Origin: CAYJCL01 sp964370475
GTDB lineage: Bacteria > Bacillota_I > Bacilli_A > RF39 > UBA660
NCBI GenBank assembly: GCA_964370475.1
Contig: CAYJJI010000001.1
Location: forward strand, 65,412-129,411
Reading direction: 5' to 3'
DNA length: 64,000 bases
Positions 35,823 through 45,310 of the stretch are shown here, one piece after another. Under the pieces are notes generated by a model. It was not told the DNA's origin and ran no database searches. It worked only from the letters and a program-made list of their open reading frames with translations. The stretch's first letter is position 1; every line of letters starts with the position of its first letter. The translations under genes were made by a program, and so were the position numbers.

Positions 35823-36193
35823 ATTTCATCACCCGTTAAAATATATGTATCAAATATATATTTATAACCAAATAATAAAAAACAATTAACTAATAACGTA
35901 TATCCATAATAAATTAAATCCCTACTAGTAAATAAATATACAATCCCAAAATAAAAACTAATAATAAAAAAATTATAAAGATAATAATTATTTAATTTAA
36001 TTACTTTGCTAATAAAATATATAAAACTAAATATAATAACATTAATAAATAAAGTCCCAAGTAATAAGTCAATACAAAAACTAATAATTAATACATATCT
36101 AAAATCATTATTTTTAAAATTAACTAATATTAATGAAGAAGGAATCAAAAACCCTAAATTTAATATTAAATCAAAAATAAATAAGAAAATCAT
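35804..36193 (-). CDS. mreD: Rod-shape determining protein MreD (short)
   Basis: 129 residues with four or five hydrophobic segments and the MreD-type pattern FRYVLIISFCIDLLLGTLFI. Shorter than typical MreD (about 160-170). It overlaps mreC by four bases and the following SpoIVFA-like gene by 19 if the ATT start is used. Identification depends on order (mreC-mreD-spoIVFA-spoIVFB) as much as on sequence. Confidence 0.8.
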   Translation of the reverse strand: MIFLFIFDLILNLGFLIPSSLILVNFKNNDFRYVLIISFCIDLLLGTLFINVIIFSFIYFISKVIKLNNYYLYNFFIISFYFGIVYLFTSRDLIYYGYTLLVNCFLLFGYKYIFDTYILTGDEILNVKK

Positions 36194-36804
36194 TTTATAA
36201 CTCCAACATAATTTACATTATATAAACTAACTAAATCAATAGAACAATATCCTTCTTCTACTAAAACTACATTTCCTACCAAAATTCCTTCTAAAACATC
36301 AGTTAAACCTGAAGTATACACTTTATCACCTGCTTGTATCTCAAAATCACTAACAAAATTAGATACTCCTTCATTATTAAATTCTCCATAATTATTATTA
36401 ATACTAACAGACAACTTTAAATCCTTATGACTAATTAATTTAACTATACTACTATTCTGACTAACCTCATCTACAATTCCAAACATTCCATAAGCACTAA
36501 CTACTTCATCACCAACCTCAATCGAATCATTACTACCTATATTTATCTTAACATATTCATTAAAATTATATATTTCTCTCAAAACCACTTTACCTAATAT
36601 AACATTTTTATTAACTTCACTTATTTTACTATACTCACCATATTCATTAATAACATTTAAATATTCTTTATTTTTAAGTTCCATTATATTATTACTTAAT
36701 TTATCCTTATCATGTACAAATAAAAAATGAAAAAAATAATTAACTACTAATATCAATAATAAACATCCAATTACATAAATAAACAACTGATATTTTTTAG
36801 TCAT
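36190..36804 (-). CDS. mreC: Rod-shape determining protein MreC
   Basis: 204 residues from ATG 36804, preceded by GGTGGTGA; the open frame continues upstream without a good start. Membrane helix about 7-25, short coiled coil, then the double beta-barrel: IVKLISHKDLKLSVSINNN and FEIQAGDKVYTSGLTDVLEGILVGNV, the conserved MreC end motif. Smaller than Bacillus MreC (290). Scaffold of the elongation machinery. No mreB is present beside it. Confidence 0.9.
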   Translation of the reverse strand: MTKKYQLFIYVIGCLLLILVVNYFFHFLFVHDKDKLSNNIMELKNKEYLNVINEYGEYSKISEVNKNVILGKVVLREIYNFNEYVKINIGSNDSIEVGDEVVSAYGMFGIVDEVSQNSSIVKLISHKDLKLSVSINNNYGEFNNEGVSNFVSDFEIQAGDKVYTSGLTDVLEGILVGNVVLVEEGYCSIDLVSLYNVNYVGVIK

Positions 36805-36808
36805 TAAA

Positions 36809-37468
36809 TCACCACCCATTATCATAAAAACTATAATAAGTAGTATAACCAATTATAATATGATCTATAACCTCCAAACCTAAACTATGAGCTAAAGATC
36901 TCATTGACACAGTCACTTCCTTATCTGCTAGAGATGGTTCAACTACCCCACTTGGATGATTATGAACTAATATAATATATAAAGCATTCTCCTTAATTGC
37001 TTCCCTTAATATATCCCTCGGATATATTAAAGAAGAGTTGATTGTTCCTTTAAAAATCATTTGCGTATTAATAATTTCTTTTCTATTATTTAAATAAATA
37101 GCATGTAATTCTTCTTGAGGTTTAAAAGCAATCTTATCAAAAAAAAGATCATACACATCATTAGCTGATTTAATAACCAAACTCTTTTTACGTATTGATC
37201 TTCTCCCAAGTTCAAAACAAGCTACTAACTCAATAGCTTTAACTACACCTATTCCCCTATTATTAACAAGTTCACTTATAGAAACTTTACTAAGATCAAA
37301 TAAATCTCCGTATTTATTTAATAATTGATAAGTTAACTCAGATACTCCAACACCTTTAGTACCATTCTTTAAAATAAGAGCTAATAATTCAGAATCACTA
37401 AGAGTACTTACTCCTTTATTTAATACTTTCTCACGAGGTCTCTCATTACTTGGAATATCTCTAATCAA
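36809..37468 (-). CDS. radC: RadC/JAMM-domain protein
   Basis: 219 residues. N-terminal helix-hairpin-helix region (GIGVVKAIELVACFELG) and C-terminal JAB/MPN domain with the zinc motif VHNHPSGVVEPSLADKEVT near 168-186. Despite its old name no repair role is proven. Starts at TTG 37468 after AGGATG. Position before mreC is the ancestral Bacillota arrangement. Confidence 0.93.
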   Translation of the reverse strand: MIRDIPSNERPREKVLNKGVSTLSDSELLALILKNGTKGVGVSELTYQLLNKYGDLFDLSKVSISELVNNRGIGVVKAIELVACFELGRRSIRKKSLVIKSANDVYDLFFDKIAFKPQEELHAIYLNNRKEIINTQMIFKGTINSSLIYPRDILREAIKENALYIILVHNHPSGVVEPSLADKEVTVSMRSLAHSLGLEVIDHIIIGYTTYYSFYDNGW

Positions 37469-37902
37469 ATAACTACATCCTTATATTCACTAAGTATATA
37501 TCCATTAACTTCAAAAAAATTGATATCTTCACTTATTAATAAATCCTCTTCATATGAAGTTAATACATTTAAAAACATATCATCAACTTTTATTTTTTTA
37601 ACATAAAAAGAAATACCATTATCAGCACAAAAAGCTCGATACTCATCAACTAACTCTTCATTATTAAATATAGCTATATAAACTCTATACATCTCATCAA
37701 ATACTACAATACTACCTTCATAAGATCTACTCAAATCAACAGCATTATTATAATCATTAAACACGCCTATTTGAAAAGCATTAACAATATTATTATTACT
37801 TACAAGTCCATAAGCTTCATTCTTATTACGAAAAAATATAACTACCGAAAAAATTCCTCCAACAACTATTGCTAAAAAAACTATCATTAAATTCTTTTTC
37901 AT
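37465..37902 (-). CDS. Membrane-anchored SPOR-domain-like protein (SpoIIB position)
   Basis: 145 residues from ATG 37902 (GGTGA upstream). One N-terminal membrane helix (about 6-24), then a fold like SPOR: AFQIGVFNDYNNAVDLSRSY, VYIAIFNNEELVDEYRAFC, GISFYVKKIKVD. SPOR domains bind denuded glycan at division septa. In B. subtilis the SPOR protein SpoIIB lies just upstream of maf-radC-mre, so this could be its counterpart; the tail differs. Overlaps radC by four bases. Confidence 0.65.
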   Translation of the reverse strand: MKKNLMIVFLAIVVGGIFSVVIFFRNKNEAYGLVSNNNIVNAFQIGVFNDYNNAVDLSRSYEGSIVVFDEMYRVYIAIFNNEELVDEYRAFCADNGISFYVKKIKVDDMFLNVLTSYEEDLLISEDINFFEVNGYILSEYKDVVI

Positions 37903-38033
37903 ATTATCACCAATTCCATCATAAACTATCAAACATAAAATAAATGTCGATAATTATATATTAATTAAATAAATATAAATTCCTTTAAATTTAAAACATA
38001 TTATAAACAAACAACCAAGAAAAAGCAAATAAC

Positions 38034-38059
38034 ATAAAAAAAGACGAATAATCGTCTTT
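38034..38059 (-). terminator. Intrinsic terminator of the glycoside hydrolase gene
   Basis: Minus strand AAAGACGA-TTAT-TCGTCTTT followed by TTTTTT; five bases after the stop at 38065. Confidence 0.85.
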
Positions 38060-38064
38060 TATAA

Positions 38065-40719
38065 TTAAGAAATTACTCCCTCTATAAATATCGGTGATGA
38101 AGTAACATCTAACCTAACAGTTCCATTATCAACAGAAACAGATTTAGAATTAGAATATATATCAGTAACTGTTACAGATGTACTACTATAATTTAATGAT
38201 ATTGTAGTATTTGTAAACGTTGACCAAGCAACGATTACACTTTCATTACTATTCTTCTTTCTAAATTTTACACCTATTAAATTAGGATAAGTACTAGTAT
38301 TAGGTTCATATAAAAATTCAACAAACTCTAAATCAGATAATTGATTAGATACTGTATTATAAGATAAGAATGGTAACTTAGCAGCAAGAGGAGTTAAATA
38401 ATCATCCCAACTTCTAAGTAATCCAAAATTATGTTCTTCATAAGAACTATTACTTCCATCATTAATTAAATCATACCAAAATATCTTATCTACTCCAGCA
38501 GCAGTACCTAAAACATAAGTTCTAGCCAAATATTCAGCAGACTGCCTTTCAGTAGCACTATACTGCTTATCAGTAACTGGCCATCCTATTTCAGTAACCC
38601 ATATTGGTAAGACAGCTCCATAATCACTCATAATATTTCTTAACTCATTAATTGATTTATAAAAAGTTCCATACTCCGGTACTGTAGAATAAGGATGGTA
38701 TGATACCGCATCCATATAATTAAGAGCACCAGCTTCTAAAACATCCCTAAACCATGTCTCAGGAACCTCACCGTTCTCCAGTGCCATAGCTCCACCAATA
38801 ACAGTAGCGTCAGGAATAATGCTCTTAATAGTAGTATAAGCTACTTCTAAAAGCTCTACATAATCCTCAGGAGGTCTATTAGTAGTATTAAACCAAGATA
38901 AGTTATATTCATTCCAAATTTCAAAATGACTAACTCTACCTTTAAAATGAGTAACAACTTCAGTTATATAAGCTTCAAAAGCAGCTAAACCTTCAACAGA
39001 ATAAGGAGGTCCCCCATCATCATAAAAAGAATTACCAAAAGCTAATATTAATAATGGCTCAATTCCATCATTAACAGCCGCATTAATATATTCATCAGTA
39101 ATAGCAGGAATTTCAAGAACTCCTTTTACTTTTTCTACTTCACTCCATCTAACTTCATCTCTTATCCAACCAGTATTTGATACATCTTGAAGATAAGACT
39201 TATCATCTACACTTTGATAAAACCACGGAAGTCCATAATGAGTACAAACTCCAAAAATACTATCTTCATTATGAGTATCATCATAAAAAGGCATTACACT
39301 AAATAAAGAAGAATCTAACTCTCCATCACTACCCTTAATATCAAACTTAATTTCATAAGAGCTATTTTTATCAATTTCAGTAGAAATTGTAAAGTTCTGC
39401 GTAGCACTAGTTTTCATATCAATTTCTTCACTACTAGTATATATAATTTCATCAGTAGATAAATCCACTATCGAATAATTTAATTTACCATCAGTAGGAA
39501 CAATTTCCATTTTTTTAACACTTTGAACAGAAACATTTCTAACACTTAAAGTTTGCGGAAAAGCATATTCTCTACCAGTAACAGTATTATTAATAGCAAA
39601 ATCATATCCATATAAAGCATTAGTAAAAGCAGTATTTTCCAAAATAAATGTAATAGACTTCCACTCCATAGTATTTTGTAAAACAATCGCCTCACTCGCT
39701 CTATTATTATCTTGATTAACCTCTAAATCTAAACTAACAACACCATTAGTTAAAGAATTAGCATCAATTATATTACCAACACCACTAGTAGTAGCACTAG
39801 CTTTATAAAGTAAAGAATTATAAAGAATATTAAAACTTCCCGTACCAGAATCTAAATATTCAACAGTTACCTCTACCTCAGAATGATCTTCTAAAACATA
39901 ATCAGAAGATACATCAAATAACATATAATGTATTCCAGTAGCAGGATTCATTACCCAAGGATCACTATCATTTTTAGATATAGGAACAACAGTATAATCC
40001 AGCATCGCATAATTAACTTTATCCATTCCAACAAACGTTGTTTGATCACCATCTACAGATGAATTAGCAACACTTCCAACTATGTCAATCTGATTATAAC
40101 TACTGCCTTGTAATAAAAATTTAGCATTCAATGATTTTGAAGCATTAGCAACTTGATCACCTTCTACATCCAAATAAACTAGTTCAGCAATCCAATTATG
40201 AGTAGTATTATTTTTACCACTAATTACATAATCACTTGCTACTTCAACAAGCCCAGAAAAAGTAGTTATATCATAACCAACACTCTCTCCATAACTAACT
40301 TGAGTAAGTCCTTCTAAAATAACCCTACTTCCATTATTATCATAAATATTTAAAACCACTTCAGCTGCCTTAGAAGCAGTAGTATATGTAAATTGATTCT
40401 CCATCACATAAAAATAAACATTATACTCCTCAGTCGCACTAGCAACCTCAGAACCAAGAGCCAACGAAACACTAGCACTAATATTATCTTTAATACTATA
40501 TCCATTATCACCTTGATTATCTTGATCAACTTTAAAATTAATTTCTTCTCTATTACTAAAAATCAAATTAACACCTTGAGTACTACTAATTAAAGTATTA
40601 CTAAGTATAGAAATAGAATAAGAAATATTAAAATAAACACAAGGTATAGCAATTAATATTGTCAACAATATACATGCTATACCTGCAAATCTTTTCTCAT
40701 TATATTTATTGAAGTTCAT
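38065..40719 (-). CDS. Membrane-anchored glycoside hydrolase, clan GH-A (GH39/PslG-like)
   Basis: 884 residues. An N-terminal membrane anchor (about 13-40) is followed by roughly 420 residues of beta-sandwich-like domains, then a (beta/alpha)8 barrel from about GVCTHYGLPWFYQ. The acid/base Glu is in HFEIWNEYN and the nucleophile Glu in PIWVTEIGWPVT, the two-Glu pattern of clan A retaining hydrolases. A small beta domain ends the protein. The closest layout I know is GH39-type enzymes, including PslG, which trims a biofilm polysaccharide. With the polysaccharide operon about 7 kb away, self-polymer trimming is a reasonable guess; substrate unproven. Confidence 0.8.
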   Translation of the reverse strand: MNFNKYNEKRFAGIACILLTILIAIPCVYFNISYSISILSNTLISSTQGVNLIFSNREEINFKVDQDNQGDNGYSIKDNISASVSLALGSEVASATEEYNVYFYVMENQFTYTTASKAAEVVLNIYDNNGSRVILEGLTQVSYGESVGYDITTFSGLVEVASDYVISGKNNTTHNWIAELVYLDVEGDQVANASKSLNAKFLLQGSSYNQIDIVGSVANSSVDGDQTTFVGMDKVNYAMLDYTVVPISKNDSDPWVMNPATGIHYMLFDVSSDYVLEDHSEVEVTVEYLDSGTGSFNILYNSLLYKASATTSGVGNIIDANSLTNGVVSLDLEVNQDNNRASEAIVLQNTMEWKSITFILENTAFTNALYGYDFAINNTVTGREYAFPQTLSVRNVSVQSVKKMEIVPTDGKLNYSIVDLSTDEIIYTSSEEIDMKTSATQNFTISTEIDKNSSYEIKFDIKGSDGELDSSLFSVMPFYDDTHNEDSIFGVCTHYGLPWFYQSVDDKSYLQDVSNTGWIRDEVRWSEVEKVKGVLEIPAITDEYINAAVNDGIEPLLILAFGNSFYDDGGPPYSVEGLAAFEAYITEVVTHFKGRVSHFEIWNEYNLSWFNTTNRPPEDYVELLEVAYTTIKSIIPDATVIGGAMALENGEVPETWFRDVLEAGALNYMDAVSYHPYSTVPEYGTFYKSINELRNIMSDYGAVLPIWVTEIGWPVTDKQYSATERQSAEYLARTYVLGTAAGVDKIFWYDLINDGSNSSYEEHNFGLLRSWDDYLTPLAAKLPFLSYNTVSNQLSDLEFVEFLYEPNTSTYPNLIGVKFRKKNSNESVIVAWSTFTNTTISLNYSSTSVTVTDIYSNSKSVSVDNGTVRLDVTSSPIFIEGVIS

Positions 40720-40774
40720 ATCATCACCTACTATAAAACTTTACCACATATTAGCTCATATTTCAACCAACCAC

Positions 40775-40801
40775 AAAAAAAAGAAATGATTTATCATTTC
40801 T
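40775..40801 (-). terminator. Intrinsic terminator of the amidase/thioredoxin-like pair
   Basis: Minus strand AGAAATGA-TAAA-TCATTTCT followed by seven Ts, immediately after the stop at 40805. Confidence 0.85.
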
Positions 40802-40804
40802 AAA

Positions 40805-41317
40805 TTACTCTACGCTTAAAAACCAATCTTTTAAGGTCTCTTCAGTTTCAACACCAATTAAACCACTATCAACAGTTTCACCATCAATTTTCAATAACGT
40901 CGGAACCGTTTCAATAGAAAATCTATTACCTAACGCTTCTTTATGAATATCATCAAGTAAATTACTTTCAATATAATATATTTCTCTATCTAACTCAGTT
41001 AACACTATATCTAATGACATCTTAAGCTGCGCACAATAAAAACAAGTAGTACTACTAATTAAGACATAAACACTATCATCACTAGGTAACATAGCATCTA
41101 ATTCCTTATAGTCTATTCTATTTAAAGTATCATAATTCTCAGACTCATACTCCAATTCATCTATATCTTCTCCAGTTATTATTGAACCACTTTCACTTTC
41201 ATAACCATCATATTTACTAGCATATTTATTATATTCTACTATTCCATAAGTAATACTACTAATTAATAAAACTAAACCTATTACATATAAAATAATACTA
41301 AATTTACTTTTTTTCAT
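40805..41317 (-). CDS. Membrane-anchored thioredoxin-like protein
   Basis: 170 residues. N-terminal membrane helix (about 8-27), acidic linker, then a thioredoxin fold with the active-site motif CFYC in VLISSTTCFYCAQLKMSL near 85-102 and the cis-Pro strand SIETVPTLLKIDG. The active site therefore faces outside. Likely an extracytoplasmic thiol-disulfide oxidoreductase or thiol sensor. It lies two bases downstream of the amidase gene, so the two are co-expressed. Confidence 0.8.
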   Translation of the reverse strand: MKKSKFSIILYVIGLVLLISSITYGIVEYNKYASKYDGYESESGSIITGEDIDELEYESENYDTLNRIDYKELDAMLPSDDSVYVLISSTTCFYCAQLKMSLDIVLTELDREIYYIESNLLDDIHKEALGNRFSIETVPTLLKIDGETVDSGLIGVETEETLKDWFLSVE

Positions 41318-41319
41318 CT

Positions 41320-43011
41320 TTACTCCTCATTCATTTGATAATACGAAATTAATGTATCTCCCATATTATAAGCTATTTTCTTTTTATTTTCCACAACCCA
41401 TAATGCATCTTCATAATAATCATGAAAAGCAATTTCAATCAATATTCCAAACTTAATATTAGCCTTATTTACTTCTCCTAAAGACCCTTCTGCATACTTA
41501 ACACCCCTATCAGTATAAACACTTTGATAAGGATATATATCATACAAATTATCATACATTAATCTAGCAATACTAAGTGCAGGTGATAATTCCTCATGGA
41601 CAAATATTTCCATTCCCTGAACATCATGATTAGTACTTCCATTAGTATGAATAGCTAAATGTAAATCACTTCCAACATTTCTACTTTCATTCAACCATAC
41701 ACTCATATCAGCATTAGGATTATTTCTATATACTATAAATCCATTATCAATCAAATAATCTTCCAAATAATCCGTTATTTCATGAGTAATTAACATTTCA
41801 TTATAATATCCAACTTCCTTAACGCCAAGGTTTCCATATTGATTACTAGGACTTAAATATATAACAGGTTTATCACTACCAACAGAAATATCATAAGTAC
41901 TAATAACACTATTAATATAATTTTTCTTATAAGCAACAGTTTTCAAAACCATTCCATCATTTACTAATATAGGACTTTCATATATTTTACCATCAATTGG
42001 ATTAGTTCCATCAACACTATAATAAATAGTTGCATCTTCAGTATGCGTATCTAAACTAATTAAAGTTCCATCATCAATATTGGTATAATCATAATTAATA
42101 GTAACTGGTAAGACTTCTAGTTTCTCTCCTATATTAAGCGAAATACGATCAGTCTTAGAAAGTTCTGCCATATCCATATATTGAGCTACTAACTCTAATT
42201 CATAACTAGTATTAGGATTAAAATAACTACTAGGAATTAAAACTTTACCATTAACTCCCTCAACACTACCAACTAATTTATTACTCTCATAAATATATAC
42301 TTTATAACTAGTAGCATTCTCACCACCATAATATTTCACTAAGATATCATCATAATAAAAAGTATCATTATCTCCAGGACTCAATATTACAACGTCATCA
42401 ACTAATAAAGGATCAATATATAAGTTATGAGAATCAACGACAACATTCTTCGAATTTTCTATCATCGCAATAACTCTACCCTTATAACCATCAACCACAC
42501 TATAGTCAATACTTATAGTATCATCATCAATATTCTCTTTAAAAATAGTAATATTATTGTGCATTAAATGCAAATGATATTCATCATTATTACCAAGAAA
42601 ATCAAGTTCTATTTCATGGTTCTCTAAAATAACATTTTCACTTGATTCATCAAAAGAAATTCTATCATTAACATAACTAAATATTTCACTACTTAGCTCA
42701 ATATCTTCGTTATAACCAACTACTTTTATATAAATTTCTTGCTCATAATCAAGCATTAATTTACTAATGTCTATTCTATTAGTATCACTAATATTTTCAT
42801 ATAACAAATTATTATATTCATCATGTATAAATACCTGATAGTTACTAATTTTATCATTAAGATTAGTAACTACAGTCAACTTACCATCTAACTCCTCAAC
42901 AAACAAAATTTCTACATTAGAAACTTTAGAACTATAAGATATTCCTCTTACAATCAAAAAAGAAGATAATAAAACTATCATTACTAAACAATATATAATC
43001 TTCTTTTTCAT
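41320..43011 (-). CDS. N-acetylmuramoyl-L-alanine amidase (Amidase_3) with beta-rich N-terminal domains
   Basis: 563 residues. Signal/anchor helix about 3-22, three or four Ig/fibronectin-like domains, a chitobiase C-terminal-type repeat (ATIYYSVDGTNPIDGKIYES, about 330-350), then the catalytic domain beginning VIYLSPSNQYGN. Zinc/catalytic positions seen: Glu in YYNEMLITHE, His in DLHLAIHTNGS and the catalytic Glu in GILIEIAFHD. The first ligand motif departs from the common DPGHGG, as in the variant amidases that start with LSPSNQ. Cleaves the stem peptide from MurNAc, probably in wall remodelling. Confidence 0.85.
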   Translation of the reverse strand: MKKKIIYCLVMIVLLSSFLIVRGISYSSKVSNVEILFVEELDGKLTVVTNLNDKISNYQVFIHDEYNNLLYENISDTNRIDISKLMLDYEQEIYIKVVGYNEDIELSSEIFSYVNDRISFDESSENVILENHEIELDFLGNNDEYHLHLMHNNITIFKENIDDDTISIDYSVVDGYKGRVIAMIENSKNVVVDSHNLYIDPLLVDDVVILSPGDNDTFYYDDILVKYYGGENATSYKVYIYESNKLVGSVEGVNGKVLIPSSYFNPNTSYELELVAQYMDMAELSKTDRISLNIGEKLEVLPVTINYDYTNIDDGTLISLDTHTEDATIYYSVDGTNPIDGKIYESPILVNDGMVLKTVAYKKNYINSVISTYDISVGSDKPVIYLSPSNQYGNLGVKEVGYYNEMLITHEITDYLEDYLIDNGFIVYRNNPNADMSVWLNESRNVGSDLHLAIHTNGSTNHDVQGMEIFVHEELSPALSIARLMYDNLYDIYPYQSVYTDRGVKYAEGSLGEVNKANIKFGILIEIAFHDYYEDALWVVENKKKIAYNMGDTLISYYQMNEE

Positions 43012-43023
43012 TTACTTCACTTC

Positions 43024-44331
43024 CTAATCTTTTTGCTTTATTGATTTAAAAATTTTCTTCCATAAATCCTTAGAACTATAATTTAATATTCCTACTTTAT
43101 ACACTCTAATTCCATATTTAAATAATAAATAACAAGTTCCTATTAACAATAAATTAGATATTATTAAATCTATAATCGTAGTTTGATCTAATAAATATAT
43201 AATAGGTGCTACTAAAGCAGATATAAATGGTATATAAGATATTACCTTAATAAAGATTGCCCCATCAAATACCGAAGCCATAATTCCTATATAATATCCT
43301 GCTAACAAGATAAACATTAAAGGAGCTTGTAATTGTTGGTAATCTTCAATACTAGTAGTCATCGATGCTAAAATACCCGCCAAAAGCGCATAAGCAAAAA
43401 AACTAATTACTAATAATATAACTATAAAAGGTAATGCTACTAATAAAGAATCTAATACTCCACTAGAACTTAAACTATCAAACATTGAAGATGTATCAAT
43501 TCCTATACTAGATCCATCACTTATAAACCCTCTAGATATATAACCAAGACCACTATATATAAATAACAATCCCGATTGAATAATAACAAACCCCGTAGAT
43601 GAAACTATCTTAGTTAAAAAATGTATTTTAGGAGGAACATTAGATATAATAATTTCCATCCCTCTAGTAGTTTTCTCATCATTAATTTCTGCACCAATCA
43701 TTTGCACTAATAAAACTACTAACACAAAGAAAGGAATCAAAAATACAATTAATAATCCACTAGATAATATATCTTTAGCCTCAGCAAACTCATCCAATTC
43801 TGGATTAACAAACTCTTCATTAACAACAATTGGATTTAAAACACTAGCTAACTCATCTGGTGATATAGTACTATTTAAAAGTGCATATTCACTCTTAACA
43901 TTATTAAGAGCAGCATTATATAATTGCATAGTAACTACATCAAGTGGATCATAACTAGTTATATCAGCTTCCACAAAATTATCTTCACTTAAATTAATTT
44001 CAATAATTGTAAAATCAGTTTCCTCTTCCAAATCTTTTTTTAAAGATTCAATACTATCTTCACTATTAATTATTTTATAATCTTTTAAATCTAAAGCAGT
44101 TTCATTTACTAATTTCAAATTACTTTCAAAACTATCATAAACTCCAACATTATCAACTACATAAACAACAGTTTCTTCAGTAAAATCTCCACCAAATGAT
44201 TTAATAATAGTATCAATATTAAAAGCCGCAACAACTAAAACTAATAACAAAATATTAACAGCCTTAAACCATTTAGTTCCAATCTTTTTATTTAAACTTT
44301 GTTTAATTAAAAACTTTATTTTATTTTTCAT
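43024..44331 (-). CDS. ABC-2 type export permease (NatB-like)
   Basis: 435 residues from ATG 44331 (AGGTGA five bases upstream). First membrane helix about 25-45, a large extracytoplasmic loop (about 50-200), then five helices, typical of the NatB/YhaP half of Na+ or drug exporters (GAEINDEKTTRGMEIIISNV motif at 222-241). Partner ATPase is encoded immediately upstream with overlap. Substrate unknown. Confidence 0.87.
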   Translation of the reverse strand: MKNKIKFLIKQSLNKKIGTKWFKAVNILLLVLVVAAFNIDTIIKSFGGDFTEETVVYVVDNVGVYDSFESNLKLVNETALDLKDYKIINSEDSIESLKKDLEEETDFTIIEINLSEDNFVEADITSYDPLDVVTMQLYNAALNNVKSEYALLNSTISPDELASVLNPIVVNEEFVNPELDEFAEAKDILSSGLLIVFLIPFFVLVVLLVQMIGAEINDEKTTRGMEIIISNVPPKIHFLTKIVSSTGFVIIQSGLLFIYSGLGYISRGFISDGSSIGIDTSSMFDSLSSSGVLDSLLVALPFIVILLVISFFAYALLAGILASMTTSIEDYQQLQAPLMFILLAGYYIGIMASVFDGAIFIKVISYIPFISALVAPIIYLLDQTTIIDLIISNLLLIGTCYLLFKYGIRVYKVGILNYSSKDLWKKIFKSIKQKD

Positions 44332-45220
44332 AAGATTCACCTACTTTACTAACAAATATCTCATTTAAGGAAGGTTCTTCTACCATGAATTTTGTAATAT
44401 TATCAAACTTTTTAATAACATTAAAGATACTAGATACAAAACTATCATCTTCTATTTTAATAACATAGTCATCTCCAACTTTTAAAACACTTAAAACGCC
44501 TTTTAAACTCTCAAGTTTTAAAACATCTATATCACCATTAACAACAATATTCTTTTTACGATATTGTTTTTTAATATCTTTAATACTTCCACTAAGAACA
44601 CTCTTACCCTTTAATAAAACAACTAACTTCTCACAAAAAAGTTCAACATGTTCCATTCTATGAGAAGAAAATATTATCATGCTTCCCTTATTCTTATACT
44701 CGTTAATAATATCCATAAACAAATCCACATTTATTGGATCCAATCCACTAAAAGGTTCATCTAAAATCAATAACTTTGGTTCATTTATAATCGCAGTTAT
44801 AAACTGAATTTTCTGTTGATTTCCCTTACTTAATTCTTTTATTTTTCTATCTTTATATTCAGGTATTTTAAATTTAACTAACAAATCATCTAGTTTCTCT
44901 AAAATCTCTTTTTCACTTAATCCTTTTAAAACTCCATAATATATCACTTGTTCCTTAACCGTTAACTTAGTTAATAAACTTCTCTCCTCAGTCAAAAAAC
45001 CAATTTGATCTGTAACAGAATAATCTATATCTTTCCCATTTAAAGTAATAGTACCACTACTCTTATCTAAAAGTCCCATAATCATTCTAAACGTTGTAGT
45101 TTTACCTGCACCATTAACACCCAGCAAACCAAATATTTCACCAGGAGAAACTTTAAAAGATAAATCATCAACAGCTAAAAAATCACCATAGTACTTACTA
45201 ACATTTTCAATCTTTAACAT
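44321..45220 (-). CDS. ABC transporter ATP-binding protein (NatA-like)
   Basis: 299 residues. Walker A LGVNGAGKTTTFRMI, Q-loop region IGFLTEERSLLTKL, signature KELSKGNQQKIQFI, Walker B PKLLILDEPFSGLDPI, H-loop SSHRMEHVE, plus a C-terminal extension (DUF4162-like) ending EPSLNEIFVSKVGE. The NQQK signature variant is characteristic of NatA-type exporters. Overlaps its permease gene by 11 bases. Starts after AGGAGG. Confidence 0.9.
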   Translation of the reverse strand: MLKIENVSKYYGDFLAVDDLSFKVSPGEIFGLLGVNGAGKTTTFRMIMGLLDKSSGTITLNGKDIDYSVTDQIGFLTEERSLLTKLTVKEQVIYYGVLKGLSEKEILEKLDDLLVKFKIPEYKDRKIKELSKGNQQKIQFITAIINEPKLLILDEPFSGLDPINVDLFMDIINEYKNKGSMIIFSSHRMEHVELFCEKLVVLLKGKSVLSGSIKDIKKQYRKKNIVVNGDIDVLKLESLKGVLSVLKVGDDYVIKIEDDSFVSSIFNVIKKFDNITKFMVEEPSLNEIFVSKVGESYEK

Positions 45221-45284
45221 CTAATCCTCCTAATAATAATTATAACACGATTATTTTATTAAATAAACACATTATCTTAAGCAA

Positions 45285-45310
45285 AGAAAAAATACAATTT
45301 AAATTGTATT
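45285..45310 (-). terminator. Intrinsic terminator of the cyclophilin gene
   Basis: The perfect palindrome AATACAATTTAAATTGTATT (45291-45310) followed on the minus strand by TTTTTTC; it touches the TAA stop at 45310-45312. Confidence 0.75.
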
